A stretch of 63,103 nucleotides of DNA from Rhizomucor pusillus (lineage: Eukaryota; Mucoromycota; Mucoromycetes; Mucorales; Lichtheimiaceae). Shown piece after piece: positions 1-11,669 of the stretch. Each line of letters starts with the position of its first letter. The first letter of the stretch is position 1. The position numbers and the translations under genes are program-made. The stretch is taken from NCBI GenBank assembly GCA_900175165.2, contig FWWN02000194.1, positions 1 through 63,103 on the forward strand. Direction: 5' to 3'. Under the pieces are notes generated by a model. The model saw only the letters and a program-made list of their open reading frames with translations. It made no database searches and was not told the origin of the DNA.

Positions 1-19
1 ACTAACATTTTCTTCCTAG

Positions 20-261
20 ATAATACGCTACATCTGTGGCTATATCTCTTTACTCGCACTCTGTATTCTTCGGCAGTTCGCCTCAACATTGTTGGGCCTT
101 ACGAGGCTCAGAAGCTCCTGCTGCAATCGCGCCAACCGATCGAGCGTATTATCAAGGAAACCAAAGATATGACCATAGATGATTGCTGTCAGACCAGTCC
201 TCTTTTGGATGTCTGTCAAGGCATGCACGATAGACTATACACCCGTTTGTTCAATAGCTAG
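20..261 (+). CDS. ureF: Urease accessory protein UreF, C-terminal exon (partial)
   Basis: This is the last exon of a gene that begins left of the window. A splice acceptor (pyrimidine run, then CCTAG at 15-19) is followed by an open frame to TAG at 259-261; the first two bases complete a split codon. The 80 or so residues include SSAVRLNIVGPYEAQKLL and a tail ending LLDVCQGMHDRLYTRLFNS, which match the conserved C-terminus of UreF (SAAVRL..GP; a terminal HERLYSRLF-like motif). UreF works with UreD/UreH and UreG in the cytosol to load nickel into apo-urease. The open frame on the opposite strand is a shadow. Upstream exons are not visible, so intactness cannot be judged. Confidence 0.82.
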
Positions 262-683
262 AGCTAATACCTAATATTGCTTGATCCTGCTGGCGGGAAA
301 GCGAAGTTCTATTGTTAATATTGTCAATGCCAAATACTCTTAGTAAAGATTCATAATTAGCCTTTTGATGTATAGCAACATTCACGGTAATAAATACCAA
401 GTGAGTCTAGCTATCATTAGGGAAAATAGATCAGTAAGGAGTTATCTACTTTATTCTTCCTTGATTTGAACTTAATATCCGTGTTAACCACACACTGTTG
501 ATATGGTGTATGCAAGGTTCTTAATCGTCGTGGCTTCTTTTTCATGCTGGCGGGGAGCCGTTCGATGACTGGGTGGCAATTCTTTGTTGTTTTCTGCCCG
601 ACCGACCGACGACCATCAAATCCGCCGCCGGTTTGGGACTGCCCTTTACTATTATCCTTTTCTCTTCTTCTTGCGGTAGCAAA
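262..683. other. Intergenic, ureF 3' end to nrd1 5' end
   Basis: A compact spacer between two genes in the same direction. It must hold the ureF terminator and the nrd1/seb1 promoter. I see no convincing gene; the short frames here lack family signals. A CT-rich stretch lies just before the nrd1 start at 684. Confidence 0.6.
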
Positions 684-3675
684 ATGACAGACGACTGGGA
701 TCGACGGATCTTTGACAAGGAGTTGAGAGCCATACTTGACGCCAAGCTTCCAGTCTCGGCTTCCAAAATCAACTCGCTGCAAGGTTTAGCCCTTGGTCAT
801 CCAAAGGTATGGGGGGGGGATAGATGACATTGAGTGAATGACCCTCAGTCACTGATTAATTCACCACCACAATTCAGCATCACAACTACATTGTTCAACG
901 TATCGTGACATTTATTGAGACCGCACCGCCGGATTATCGTCTTGCTGGACTATACGTCATTGACGCCATTTCGCGCGCTGCCCACAAACAAGTACGGAAA
1001 GCCGCCGAAGCCAATGTAAACAAGCCTCTCGATGTGGAAAATTACTTGCGTCGATTTGCGGTCGTATTTCGAGAAGGAGCGCTCGCTGGATGCTTTGAGT
1101 CGTGCTCTGGGAAGGATAAGGTAAGAAGGAATGCAGTCGTTTCCCTGCGTGCCATACGCGAAAAGGTAGCAGCAGCAGCAGCAGCAGCGGCAGAACACAA
1201 ATCCCGCCTACCGTGAAAAAAAAAGAGAGAGACAGATAAAGAAGGAGATCGAGAAAGAGAGAAATCTGTTGCGCCTCTGAGTCGTATACATCTGAGAGCA
1301 GCAACGACGACTCTCCTGTGCGTGGGACGGCCCGCTCCGGTTGTAGCAGTGTTGCCACCGCTGCAGCTATGCAATATTGAAATCTATCAATGCGAACCGT
1401 GAGGTCCGTGATAGACGCTAGTAGAGTGTCCAAAGGCCAGATCCTCGCGCTGCGTATGTGGGCAAAAGAAAAAGTAATGGAGTGTACTTGCGCGCTGCTA
1501 CTTCCAGTAAGGCATGCAGGTGAAAATGGGACAAGCTTTGCTCACAGAGACTCTATTCTCTCTTTATTGTGCCCTTCTTTTATTTTTATCAATAAAATAG
1601 GAGAAGGTCAAAAGAACGCTCGATATCTGGGAACATGGAGGCGTGTATACCAAAGAAGTGATCGAACATATAAAGAAATCATTCATGAAACCTGCGGATG
1701 CCGGCAATGGGAACGACCAAAATAAACCGCCTGCCGCCAAGATTGATGCGGTCGATACAAGTAAAGGTGCATATCTTTTCCTTTCTTCTTGTACTCTTTT
1801 TTATACATCCTTGAGAAAAAAAGAGCAGCAAGCAAAGACATTCTTCCATACCCTTTTTCGTGGCACAGCATTCTAAATATTCCTTCTTCTACATCTAGTC
1901 AGTACACCCGCCGTCGACACAGCGTCTCTTTTGGCAACACTCAGCTCACTTTCTGGCAGTAACCTTGGCAACCTGGTTTCTTCGGCAACCACTGCACCGA
2001 AGCCTGTACGCAACGATCCGACACAGCCGATCTTTGGAGATGACGATGAAGATCGGCCGAACAGCTCCTCCACTACCGGCACTGGACTTCCACCAGCCCT
2101 TGCTCAGCTGCTAGGTGGGCTTGTATCCAGTCCAAGTGCGGCAGCAGCCACTAATACACAGGCGCAACCGCCTGTATCTGCGGAACCAATGGTGCAAAGT
2201 CCAAGTGGTTTCCAGGCACGCCCTGCAATGCCACCAGCACCACCACCATCCTCGGCTGCTACTGCTATGCCTGCTCCTCCAAGAGGCCAAGGTCACTGGC
2301 ATCCACTACCACCGCCACCCGGTTTGATGCCAACCCCTCCAAGTCCCTCAGACTCGCATGTGGATCATCAACGACCGCCTGCGAGACGGATACCCCAGGG
2401 ACCATCTATCAACGTCAACAACAAGAATAAGACTTCTCGATGGAGCGACGACCACGAAAGAGCGCCTGCACCACCCCGCAGCGGTAGACAACAGTGGCGA
2501 GAACCTTCACCGCCGCCGAAAGGACCCCCGAAGCGTGCTGCGTTGCCTGGCCCTGTGCCAGATCTCACACTTCCTCCTGGAACCATTCGAGGTAACTAAG
2601 ATTCTAGATTTCCAATGCGTCGTGTCGTTTCTCGATAACTAAAAAAAGAAATTTCTACCTAGTTCTAACGCGTACGCTGTTTGTTGCACCTATCCACGAT
2701 TCCATGTCTCGAGAGGATGTTGCATCAGTGTTTGGAAAATACGGAGAACTCAATAGCTTAATTGTAAGTGTTTACGCATGTATCTTTAAAACCACACCGC
2801 ATAGTAACTCTTGCTTGCTTGTCAAGATCTCTCGCAAAATTAAAAACAAGGGAAATGCGTTTGTAAAGTTTGTCACTAGGGCTAGCATAGAAGCCGCCAA
2901 GAGCGATGCAGACAGAATAAGAATACATGGGCAATCATTGAAGGTAGCTAGCTTGTGCTTTTTCTTCTCCAATGTGCGGGTGGGAAATTTGTTTGTATTA
3001 ATTACTGTGCGCATATATATCCAGATTAACTGGGCATATGGATTCGGTCCAAAGAGGATGTTTAACTATGACATTGGAGAATCGATCATACCGCTGGATG
3101 AGTTGACAGAAGACGAGAAGCAGAGTCTCACGACAGCACCTATCGGTGGTTTCCAGGGCCAACCTGTCCGTGCTCAGATGACGATTGAAGAGCCAGAGGT
3201 GGAGTACCGACCAGAGTGGAAGAAGGAAGAACTTGCCAAGCAAAAGGCAGCGACAACAGCAACCGGCGGCCAGAAACAACAACAGCAACACCGTGGCCCA
3301 CCGATGGATGATCACCCAGGAGGAAGAAAACGAAGACGGTTTGCCGACGAGCAGCCCCGGCAAGACAATATGGATTGGATGATGGGAGATAACAGATCTG
3401 CGGCAGCACCGCCGCCGCCGTTCCCTCCTCCAAACGGTGCCCCGTTCCCTGGGTTCCCCGTACCACCGCCGTTTTTCATGAACGGAATGCCTTTCCCACC
3501 ACCACCGCCACCGCAAGCACAAGCGAATATGGTACCTCGACCTCCGCAGCAGCAGCAGATGATGGGCACACCCCCGCCCCTTCCGCCACAGTTTGGATTC
3601 AATGGGCCATCGCCGGCAGGAAACTTCATTCCGCCTGCCAGCGGCAACCAGCAACAATCTGACGCAGATTCATGA
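684..3675 (+). CDS. nrd1: CID-RRM RNA polymerase II termination factor, Nrd1/Seb1 type
   Basis: Seven exons (684-806, 878-1120, 1601-1766, 1899-2591, 2663-2763, 2827-2943, 3025-3675) give about 697 residues. The N-terminal ~130 residues form a CTD-interacting domain (KINSLQGLALGHPKHHNYIV, then helices with GLYVIDAISRAAHK) that should bind the phosphorylated Pol II tail. A long Pro/Ala/Ser linker follows. The RRM starts RTLFVAPI (RNP2), has KGNAFVKFVT (RNP1), and ends in the Seb1/Nrd1-type extension WAYGFGPKRMFNYDIG. The C-terminus is proline-rich with QQQ runs. In yeasts this family couples transcription to termination and RNA processing in the nucleus. The start MTDDWDRRIF was chosen because the CID begins directly after it. 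Introns 5 and 6 are multiples of three without stops, so the frame reads through them, but the RRM is continuous only when they are removed. Confidence 0.88.
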
Positions 3676-3862
3676 TAATCTTTTCGTGCATGCCATTACT
3701 AAATAGGATGAAAAAATGTAACTTGATAGCAATTTGAAACGGGAAATATAACAAACATTGTCAGCATTTGATTTACAAAGAACACATTGTTGTGGCCGAA
3801 AATAATAACAACCAGTGTAAAAGTACAGGTTAATGTAATATATTGTTGCAACAATATTATCT

Positions 3863-6800
3863 TCATCGACGACGACTACGTCTGTCTCTGTCTCTATCTC
3901 GTTCTCTTTCCCTTTCTCGCTCACGATCTCGCTCCCGCTCTCTGTCGCGTTCGCGTTCCCTGTCGTCTCGTCTTTAAAGTCACGTCGTTAGTATTTGAAA
4001 TCGGGAAAATCGCAGTAAATAATTTCCTCTTTTTTTCCCTACCTTCTTCGTTTATCACTTGGACGGTCTCTCTCGCGGTCTCGATCGCGCTCACGCTCAC
4101 GCTCACGCTCGCGTGCTCGGTCGGTTGCTTCTCGATCCAGTCTGTCACGCTCGCGTTCTCGCTGCAGACCAGATCTTCTGGGCTCAGGCGCAGAGGATCG
4201 ATGACGCTCAGTCGACGAAGAGCTGCTTCCCCTGTTAGCTTCACGGTGTCGCCGCTCTGCATCTTCATCCTCACGCCTGCTGCGTTTGTTTCTGTCGTTG
4301 GAACTGGTCGTCGATGCCTCATCTCTCAAGCGCTTCTTCGCCGGCGGGCTCTGGCTATCCGGGGAGGCGGCGGGCGTCGGTTCCACAGACGATGCCTTTC
4401 TTGATCCCCTATCTTCCTCGCGGCTGCTTCGAGCGTCGGATGTTGACGACGATAATGATTTCGTCAAAGTTGTCGATGATGGCGGTGGCGTCTCGATCTT
4501 TGGTGTCCTTTCTCCGGCAGGAGGAGCGGCTGATGAAGAGGGAGGATTGGGTGATGAAGTTGCCGGCGGCAAAGAAGGTGGTGGTGAAGGCGTTTTAGCC
4601 GGCTACGGTCCAAGATTAGCCACCCACATCGCTGTAACTATCAGCGTGCAGTTACTTACCTCTGGAAGTCCTTGGAAAGCATATTTTGACACCCAAGTGG
4701 CACCGCTCTTCGTTAAGAAATTCAGGTAGCTACGAGCCAACGTTTTGTAGGAGCTTGGTTGATTCTGACGGACAAGGCTTTCTGTTGCCTTGACAAGTAC
4801 TTTACCGTGGTCCTTGACCTTGGGGAAGTGAGGTGTAAATTTGTGCAGTATTTGGTAAGCGTTACGAATTTGATGTGGATCGTCAGAGTACAGCGCTTGT
4901 TCAATTGCCATGCTGGTCTTTAGATGCCACTTGTGCATAACGCGTTTAAAGTCTGCGTAGCTGATCAGATCGTCCTTGGCAACGTCTTGGTTGGATATCT
5001 GTGCATTCCATTTCTTTTGAAAACCAATAAGTCCTTCACCGTGTGCTTCCTTGATAAACAGTTCCTCATTTTCATGCCACTCGGTCATCTTTGCAAAAGT
5101 GCGGAAAATGAACCTTGCATGCACAGTTGTCTCATATTCAGTCATGGCAAGTAGAGCCGAAGGCAGGTTCTCGGACAGGATCTTGTCAAATAAAGTCAAG
5201 CTTGAAAAGTAGCGCACGCCCAATCTATGCATCAACAAGGCAAATTCACTGCAGTACACGGCGTCCACTTCTGATACTACGCTGCGTTTGAGCAAGCAAT
5301 GTTGTATAAGATTGGATATCATTGAGAGGCGTTCCACAGCGGGAGGAAACCATCTGTCTTGCGATGCTTTCAAGACTTGCATCACTTTTTCAACGTGAGC
5401 GCGATGCTCTGGCAATTCCCTCTCAATGCTATCGATGCTTGCTTGGGCTTGGCGTTCCATCTTTGCTACGACGGATGGTCGGTTTTCTGTCGAAATTTTG
5501 GATTGGGGATCTTTGCACTGGGCAATGGTATCCGCGTGCCGCTTGAGGGCAGCTTTGTAGCGGTCTTCCGGGACGTAAATATCGTACAGGGAAAGCTGCC
5601 AGAAGATCGTGTAGAATTCCGCGCTCATGGTATCAAGTACAGATGGATCGCCGGCTATAGTGGCCGCATCATTCAGCAAAGGTCGGAAGACAGGATGTGG
5701 TTCGTCAGATGGCTCTGCTTCCGGTTCAATGCGTCTAAGTGCAGCTTGAAGTTTTGGCCGAGTAAGATGCATGATGATATCTGATGGGAGGCCATATTTA
5801 GTGGCAAGCGTATGAGCATCTGGTATCAACTCGGCATATTCATCCTCCTCAAAGAGCATCATCAAGAGTTCCATGTACTGGAAAAGACTGTGACGCACGT
5901 GATCAATTTTGGCGCCGAGGACGCTGGCGTTGTCAGATACATCGTTCAGACAAACTTCACGCAGATGATACAAGAGTACCAGAATTTCCATTGCTCTGTC
6001 TCCCTTTTGCAAGGATTGTTTGAGTTGAGCCAATGTTCGTTTGCCGGCTGGTCTATTTTCTGCTGAAGAAGACTGATATGCCTCGGTCTTGACTGTGTCG
6101 CCACATCCAGCCGACATGATTTGATCGTCGGTAATGCTGGCGTTCAGGATTTCGATGCCGCACATCTTGGTGATATATTCGTTCAAAAGTATGAGGTCAT
6201 ACACCGCATCCTTTTCACGCAATCGGCACGTCAAATATCGCAGGAGCGGCTCTGGATCAGCACCTTGTTTCTTGTAAAATAATCCCGCAAAGACAGATAG
6301 TGCTATCAAATGAATGAGGATAAAAGTAGCAGATTTAATGTTTGCATCAACTTACCTCTAAGCCATGTGGCAACAGAGTGATCTTCTTTCACTTTAGGCT
6401 TCTTCTTGTTGCCAAACATTCCGATCGCACCAGTCCATTTTTCAGTCAGTAGGAATCCGATAATATCGTAGCAGAAGGTGCTTAGATATCGACAACTATC
6501 TGCCAACAAAGGCGCCATGTTTTCGAACGATTGAGTCTGATCTAACATAATATTGAAGACAATCATTGGATTGGAACACGCAAGCTTGCCAAGGACTCGT
6601 CCGCATCGTCGAACCAAATTCTTTGCAACTCGCCTGCAAGTATCGTGTCAACGTACAAGATCTTCCTGATAACTATATCTTTAGTCTACTTACTGCATCG
6701 CAGCCTTGGATTCATTCTCTGTTCTTGCTTTGACAAGCTTTGTCTCCTCCGTCCGTTTGTAAAAGTCATCGCGCCACCAACCGTACAAAGCGTATCTAAG

Positions 6801-8743
6801 TTTCAGATATAATCAGTATTTGAACGGCTATCGACAGCAGCATGCATAAATCTTGCCTACCTTTCCTGATATGTAAGTCTTTCCAAAACTTCCCAAACAA
6901 GAGCCATCGTGCCAGGATTGCCTCGGCTAAATGAGACCGCCGGAAGAAGGAAACTGCGAGTGATTGCCAAACAGTAAGATCGGCATCCAGGGAAATTGGA
7001 TTCGCGTTCGAGCAGCCCCTGTATGATGTGCGCAAGCTTTTGAACCAAGTTGGGTGCAAGATACGACTTGTCCGCTGCCAAACTCATGACAGGTGCATAT
7101 TGATTGACAAGACCTTCAAAAGTATCAACTTTTGGTAAACCTTCACGCCATTCCTTGTAAAAGAATGTTGATTTTTGTTTCTTGTAGTAGTCAATAACTC
7201 CATCTTGCAATAGATCGGTGCTAAGCACTTCTTTCAAGCGAACTCCGTCTGTAGGGTGTACCACTTCTTCAGATGTCTTTGCTCGCTCTGCAAAATACTG
7301 AAACTGGTCCTTAATTTGCTGCGTCACAAATAGGTCCCAAGGTCGATCCAACATGACGTCGCATAGACGATATACATGGAGCGCCAACTGCGGATACATG
7401 TCCACAAGCTTTTTATACTTTGCCATGACTGCTTCCGCATGCTTGACATCACCGACAGCTAAGAGTGCCCTGGTGAGCTCGACGTAATCGTTGGCGTTGT
7501 AATCGTTGCTGTTTTTCTCCATATCTTCTGGTGAGACTGGTTTGACGCGCTTGATCCGCTCCGTTGTTCCGTTTTCGCCTAATGCACCAAACTGTGCAAG
7601 CAATCCACCAGTGTTTGTGTTGATCTCGTTGTAGATATTTTCCATGTACCGTTCTTCTCGTGTGGCCATGCCCTCATCGAATGGGTGCAAATATGGCAAG
7701 ATGTCAACCAGCCGTATCAAACCGTGTTTGATGAGAAGTGCACACGCATAGTATAGCTCGGCAGGTGCGTTCTTGTTTTCGTACAGTTGATAATATGTAA
7801 ATTTGAAGCCTAAGAGATGAGCCATGGCGGTGCTGTATGCTCCACTCGGCGTCCCATTTGTAGCTGTGGAAAAATACTGTATCCATCCCGACTGTAGAAA
7901 CAATTGTATCCAGAATTGGTAATTGTACAGTAATTCCTTGATGAAGAAGTCCAACAGGATATCCAGGACGCGGTTAGGATCGAGCTGGAAAATACCTACA
8001 TTGTTACAGTGAGCAATAGTTTTGCCAGGAACGCAAAAAAAAAGCAAAGACTCATTACCGATATATGTTGAGATAGCTTCAAGGAACGCTGGGATGCGTT
8101 CCAAAGGTGTACTGATAGGCTGTCCGTACTCGCTGTATCGAACATCAATGCTGCGCATGATCAACTCGTCCACCAGACCGGCGAAGCCAACATTATCTTC
8201 GCGCATCAAATTGAATTTGTTCTGCTTATAACTAGACACCACACCTTTTTAGACGAAGTTTTCCGAACTAGAATTACAGAGTGATTGCTTACAGGATCGA
8301 TGTGTTGAGTCGAACAAGTCGTCTGTTGAACATTGTCTTGTTCTGAATCAATTCAATATCTTCCAACAGCGCGCTGGAGAAATGTACTCTGCAGTCGGTT
8401 TCTGACAGTATGCCCTTGCCCTACAGAAATGCCCTAACAGCGTTAGCATTCCTGTCAGCGTTGATTCCAGTTTTTAGACAAAAAAACTTACCACGACGCC
8501 TTTAATCATGGTAACAAGGTTGGCCTTTTTAGTTTGGAAATTCTCTTTTTCCGCGTCTTCTGGCTTGAGATCGCGCAAAATCTCCAAATCGGTATCCTTG
8601 GTTTTGAGCGAGTTAAGGATATACTGACGCATTTCTGCATCGTTGGCAGTTGCTTCCTGCATTGCATTCAGGTACTCTTCAACGGCTGTGACGCCGCGGT
8701 ACGCATTATGCGTAATCCTGGAGATTTGCCTTCGGCTCTCCAT
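3863..8743 (-). CDS. THO2: THO complex subunit 2 (THOC2/Tho2)
   Basis: Nine exons on the minus strand (8743-8492, 8420-8293, 8231-8059, 7995-6861, 6795-6694, 6633-6356, 6302-4660, 4602-4043, 3971-3863) give about 1,459 residues. THOC2 hallmarks appear in order: LYKQNKFNLMREDNVGFA, FQLDPNRVLDILLDFF, LLGFKFTYYQLYEN, KLACSNPMIVFNIML, a block around EILNASITDDQIM, SVLDTMSAEFYTIFWQLSLY, and KRVMHKWHLKTSMAI. THO2 is the scaffold of the nuclear THO complex, which couples transcription to mRNP assembly and export. The C-terminus is disordered, Pro/Ser-rich, and ends in a long RE/RD/ER dipeptide tail crossing the last intron. The 5' end is uncertain: MESRRQ at 8743 is preceded by a good acceptor (pyrimidines then TTGCAG), so a 5'-UTR intron or a short upstream coding exon is possible. 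It converges on nrd1. Confidence 0.9.
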
Positions 8744-9399
8744 TGGACGCGGCTGCAAGGGAGGGGAAAGAAGAAGTCTAATTTTGGATCCCGTCTGCCA
8801 CCCTACTAAATAATGTCCCAAAGACCATAAATTCAAGAACCACGTCAATGGGTTTTTTCAAAGCTGAAACTGAAGCAGCTTTTAGAACTATAACTCTCGA
8901 AAATTAAGATCAGTAGGTGCACTTTTATATCCTAGAAACGTGCAAGAAGGACTAGATTTTTTACGATTATTATAATCGCTTTACTCACTTTTTTCGAAAT
9001 TAACGTTGCAGTGGTTGACATATGCATAATAAGACCGGAAGTTGCGTAAAACATTCAATGATTTACAGTAAGTAACCTGTCTCAGTAAAAGAGCGAGCCT
9101 GAGTGCATTTGATTATAAGAGCATCTGGGCCAAAGGCGTGACAGATTCAAAGTATTCTTTTTGGATGACGATTCGATTCGATACGAGCTTTAGATGCTTC
9201 ACATAGCATTGCGCATAGTACATTAAACTTGTTAAGGTCGCATGAGCGCCGGTATTCAGATACAAAAAGAATACGAATATATGTAAAAGACTTCTATGAT
9301 CGTTTGATAGGCATAATTGCTCATCATATGAAGTATCATCATCATTATTAAGAGATTAATGTAATAAAGGGTATGATGTGATAAGTGACAACAATGTTA
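8744..9399. other. AT-rich region upstream of THO2
   Basis: No gene is supported here. The stretch holds the presumptive THO2 promoter or 5' leader. An open frame next to the THO2 acceptor (around 8780-8900, minus) could be part of an upstream exon but shows no recognisable THO2 sequence. Beyond about 9,000 the sequence is AT-rich with no codon structure. Confidence 0.5.
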
Positions 9400-9790
9400 C
9401 GGCGAAGGGATCATCCAGTACCCCCTTTGGAATCTCCTGCTCAGTCTGCTCGCGGCGCTGTATCTTGATGCGCTGTTCCTCTATTTCCTCCTCTAGCAAA
9501 GCATAGCTCTCCTAGAACCCTCGCTTCCAGCCGGATCTTGATGTAAAGATGATGTCGCTTCTGCTGGTGTTGTTGGTACTGCTGCTGGAGCAATAAGTAG
9601 GAATAGGAGTGAAGCTCAGCATTGGCTGGCTATAGATGACGTTTTGGCCATTTCATAGCTTGGTTGGGTGTACTTGTAGCTCCAAGTCCCTGAGACGGAA
9701 CGATTCTGGCTGTTGTTGTTAAAGAAGACTGAAGCGTCCACATACTTGTCAAAGTGCAAATATGCGCTTAGTTTCTTGACGGCTTATCGG
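9400..9790 (-). repeat. Decayed repeat, copy A (homologous to 33850-34330)
   Basis: On the minus strand this stretch encodes, with stops, a series whose best blocks are VDASVFFNN, SYEMAKTSSIASQC and an acidic/Gln-rich coiled segment ESYALLEEEIEEQR. The same order recurs at 33850-34330 (VDASVYYNN, SYKMGNMLPIGSQC, LEESRDLLDEYVEDT). At DNA level, GACGCTTCAGTCT and a run equivalent to GCTCAGCATTGGCTG are shared. Both copies contain stop codons, so this is a fossil of a multicopy sequence, probably a transposable element or expanded orphan family. I do not recognise the parent family. Confidence 0.55.
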
Positions 9791-11060
9791 CCTTCAACGA
9801 TTCCAATTCCTGTGACTTAGTCTCGAGTGCATCGACTATATTTTCCATTGACTTCTTGTCTTGCCCTTTCCAAGTACTTTTGGTTATCGATCCTTTTTGC
9901 TTCCGATGTTCTTCATATTTAAATCTAGCCATGGTATCGATATTATAAGCGACTCCTTGTAGTCGAGCCATTGGTTGTAAAATGGCTTTGGCCAAGTGGA
10001 GCAAGTATGCAACATTTCAGGCCGTTTCTCTTATTTATACTTGCCTTGATTTGTGTTAAAACCATTGGTATGGCGTGTAGCTCTTCGACCGATGAGAATA
10101 TCTTAAGATCGCAGAGATTGATCATTCGGTATATATTTGGGGCTGCATATCCATATTAAAGGCGTATAATGTATTTTCTGGATCAAACCTCCACATACAA
10201 CCGGATTATCCCACGGCAAAAGCGACCAGCCCTTTGTACACCAGTTTTATACCGAGGCCGATTTCCTTAGGGAAACGGCTTCGGCTTGCGGCAGAGAATT
10301 GCTCTTTTGTGACAGCCTCGGCTGTCAGATCAAAAAATGTACTGGTAAATGGCCTGTTCCTCGGCGGATAATTCGCTTCGGATGCGAAGTCGATGACATC
10401 GTGTTCTGGAAAGCCTTTGCATACGGGGCGGGACAATCAGGCGCGTGATGCAAGGAGGACCCACCAGTATCTGGCTGGTTTGGGTTGAGCCATACGTCCT
10501 AGGTGTGCATCAGCATAATTTCTTTGCCAATTTTCAAAAAGTCGGACTACGTCTGCAATAATAGGCTAGTTGGTATAATATATGGAAAAGCTGGCTAACA
10601 CAATATTAACAAGATCAGCCAAGGTAGGTAGACCTTTCGAATCCCAGACTTTGCAACGATTGTTACCTCCTTCAATATACAGACGATAATCTGGTTTGTA
10701 ATATGGCGCGCCGAAACGCTTGATCTTCCCACTGAATTTCGGAGGCTCGTATGGGGCTTGAAGGTCTAAGCAGCATTGTAATTGAATAGTGCACATGGCA
10801 TCGTCTATACAAACCTTCATTGTTGTTGTCTACCCGTCCAGCGGTTTGAAAGACGTCTTAAAACGTTGAAGCCAAATGCGTACATCGCTCTGTTGCAGTA
10901 TCCTCAAGAAGACAATTGGTCCTAAGAGATCTGTTGAATCTTCCATGGTTGAAATCAACAGTCGCTCAGCTGTATACTATTCATGCATAAATCTTCACCC
11001 GATTGAAAGATCGTGTCGAGCAATGGTGCTACAAAGTTTGTATATATGTATCCTCGATTC
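9768..11060 (-). pseudogene. Decayed coding sequence of unknown family
   Basis: Reading the minus strand from about 11,060 down gives protein-like segments in shifting frames broken by stops. They include a ~84-residue block at 10820-10566 (with YEPPKFSGKIKRFGAPYYKP), a ~76-residue block at 10436-10206 (CKGFPEHDVIDFASEANYPP) and a charged helical block at 10004-9768 (MARFKYEEHRKQKGS, then a Lys/Glu-rich tail). These composition-normal peptides look like remains of one larger protein, lying directly upstream (in minus-strand order) of repeat copy A and probably part of the same element. No catalytic motif or terminal repeat was recognised. It could instead be several unrelated decayed genes. 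Confidence 0.4.
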
Positions 11061-11669
11061 AGATCTTTGAAGCTTTTGATTGCTTGCTGTGGTGTCGATC
11101 TCAATCTCTCAGTGAATAATCTCGAATGTATCTTGCAAAAAGTTGGCGCTCTATCTCTAGTGTTAGACTTTCGTATGTATCAAGTTGCAACAAAACACTT
11201 ACATTATATGTATATCATTCTATCTTTGCTCACGACTGCTTTGGCAAGGAAAGTAACCGTCTGAATCTGCATTTCGCTCCAAATATTCTCAAGACCCTCC
11301 CATCAGTCAAACCGAAACCTTTCTGATATATAGGATGATATCGTACGTACCAGGCCATAGAGTCCGCATATACATGAAAAACCGATACTGCGACTTTGGC
11401 ACTTTGATAATTGTAAGTATATTTATTGATTTATCAGATTAGTTATCATGTTACTTTTCACCAGAATTGTAGATGTTCGTTACTGTTGGGTGAGGGGTGC
11501 TCATATTTGTTGGTGAGGGGCAGGAGCGGGGGGAAGTGATACTCTCGGGTTGTTACCAAATCAAGCGAACAAAAGACAAATCTCAGCCGTTTAAACGATT
11601 CCCGAATGCAGGAACCAGAACTACTGTTGTTGCTTTCTCGTGCAAACCTTTTTTTCTTTTCCGTTAGCG

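Noticed and set aside
40..228. 62-codon frame on the minus strand at the left edge
   Set aside because: It is the antisense of the ureF exon, which has family signals, an acceptor and a stop at the expected place.
2998..3657. 219-codon minus-strand frame opposite nrd1
   Set aside because: Shadow of the proline/glutamine-rich C-terminus; no motif of its own.
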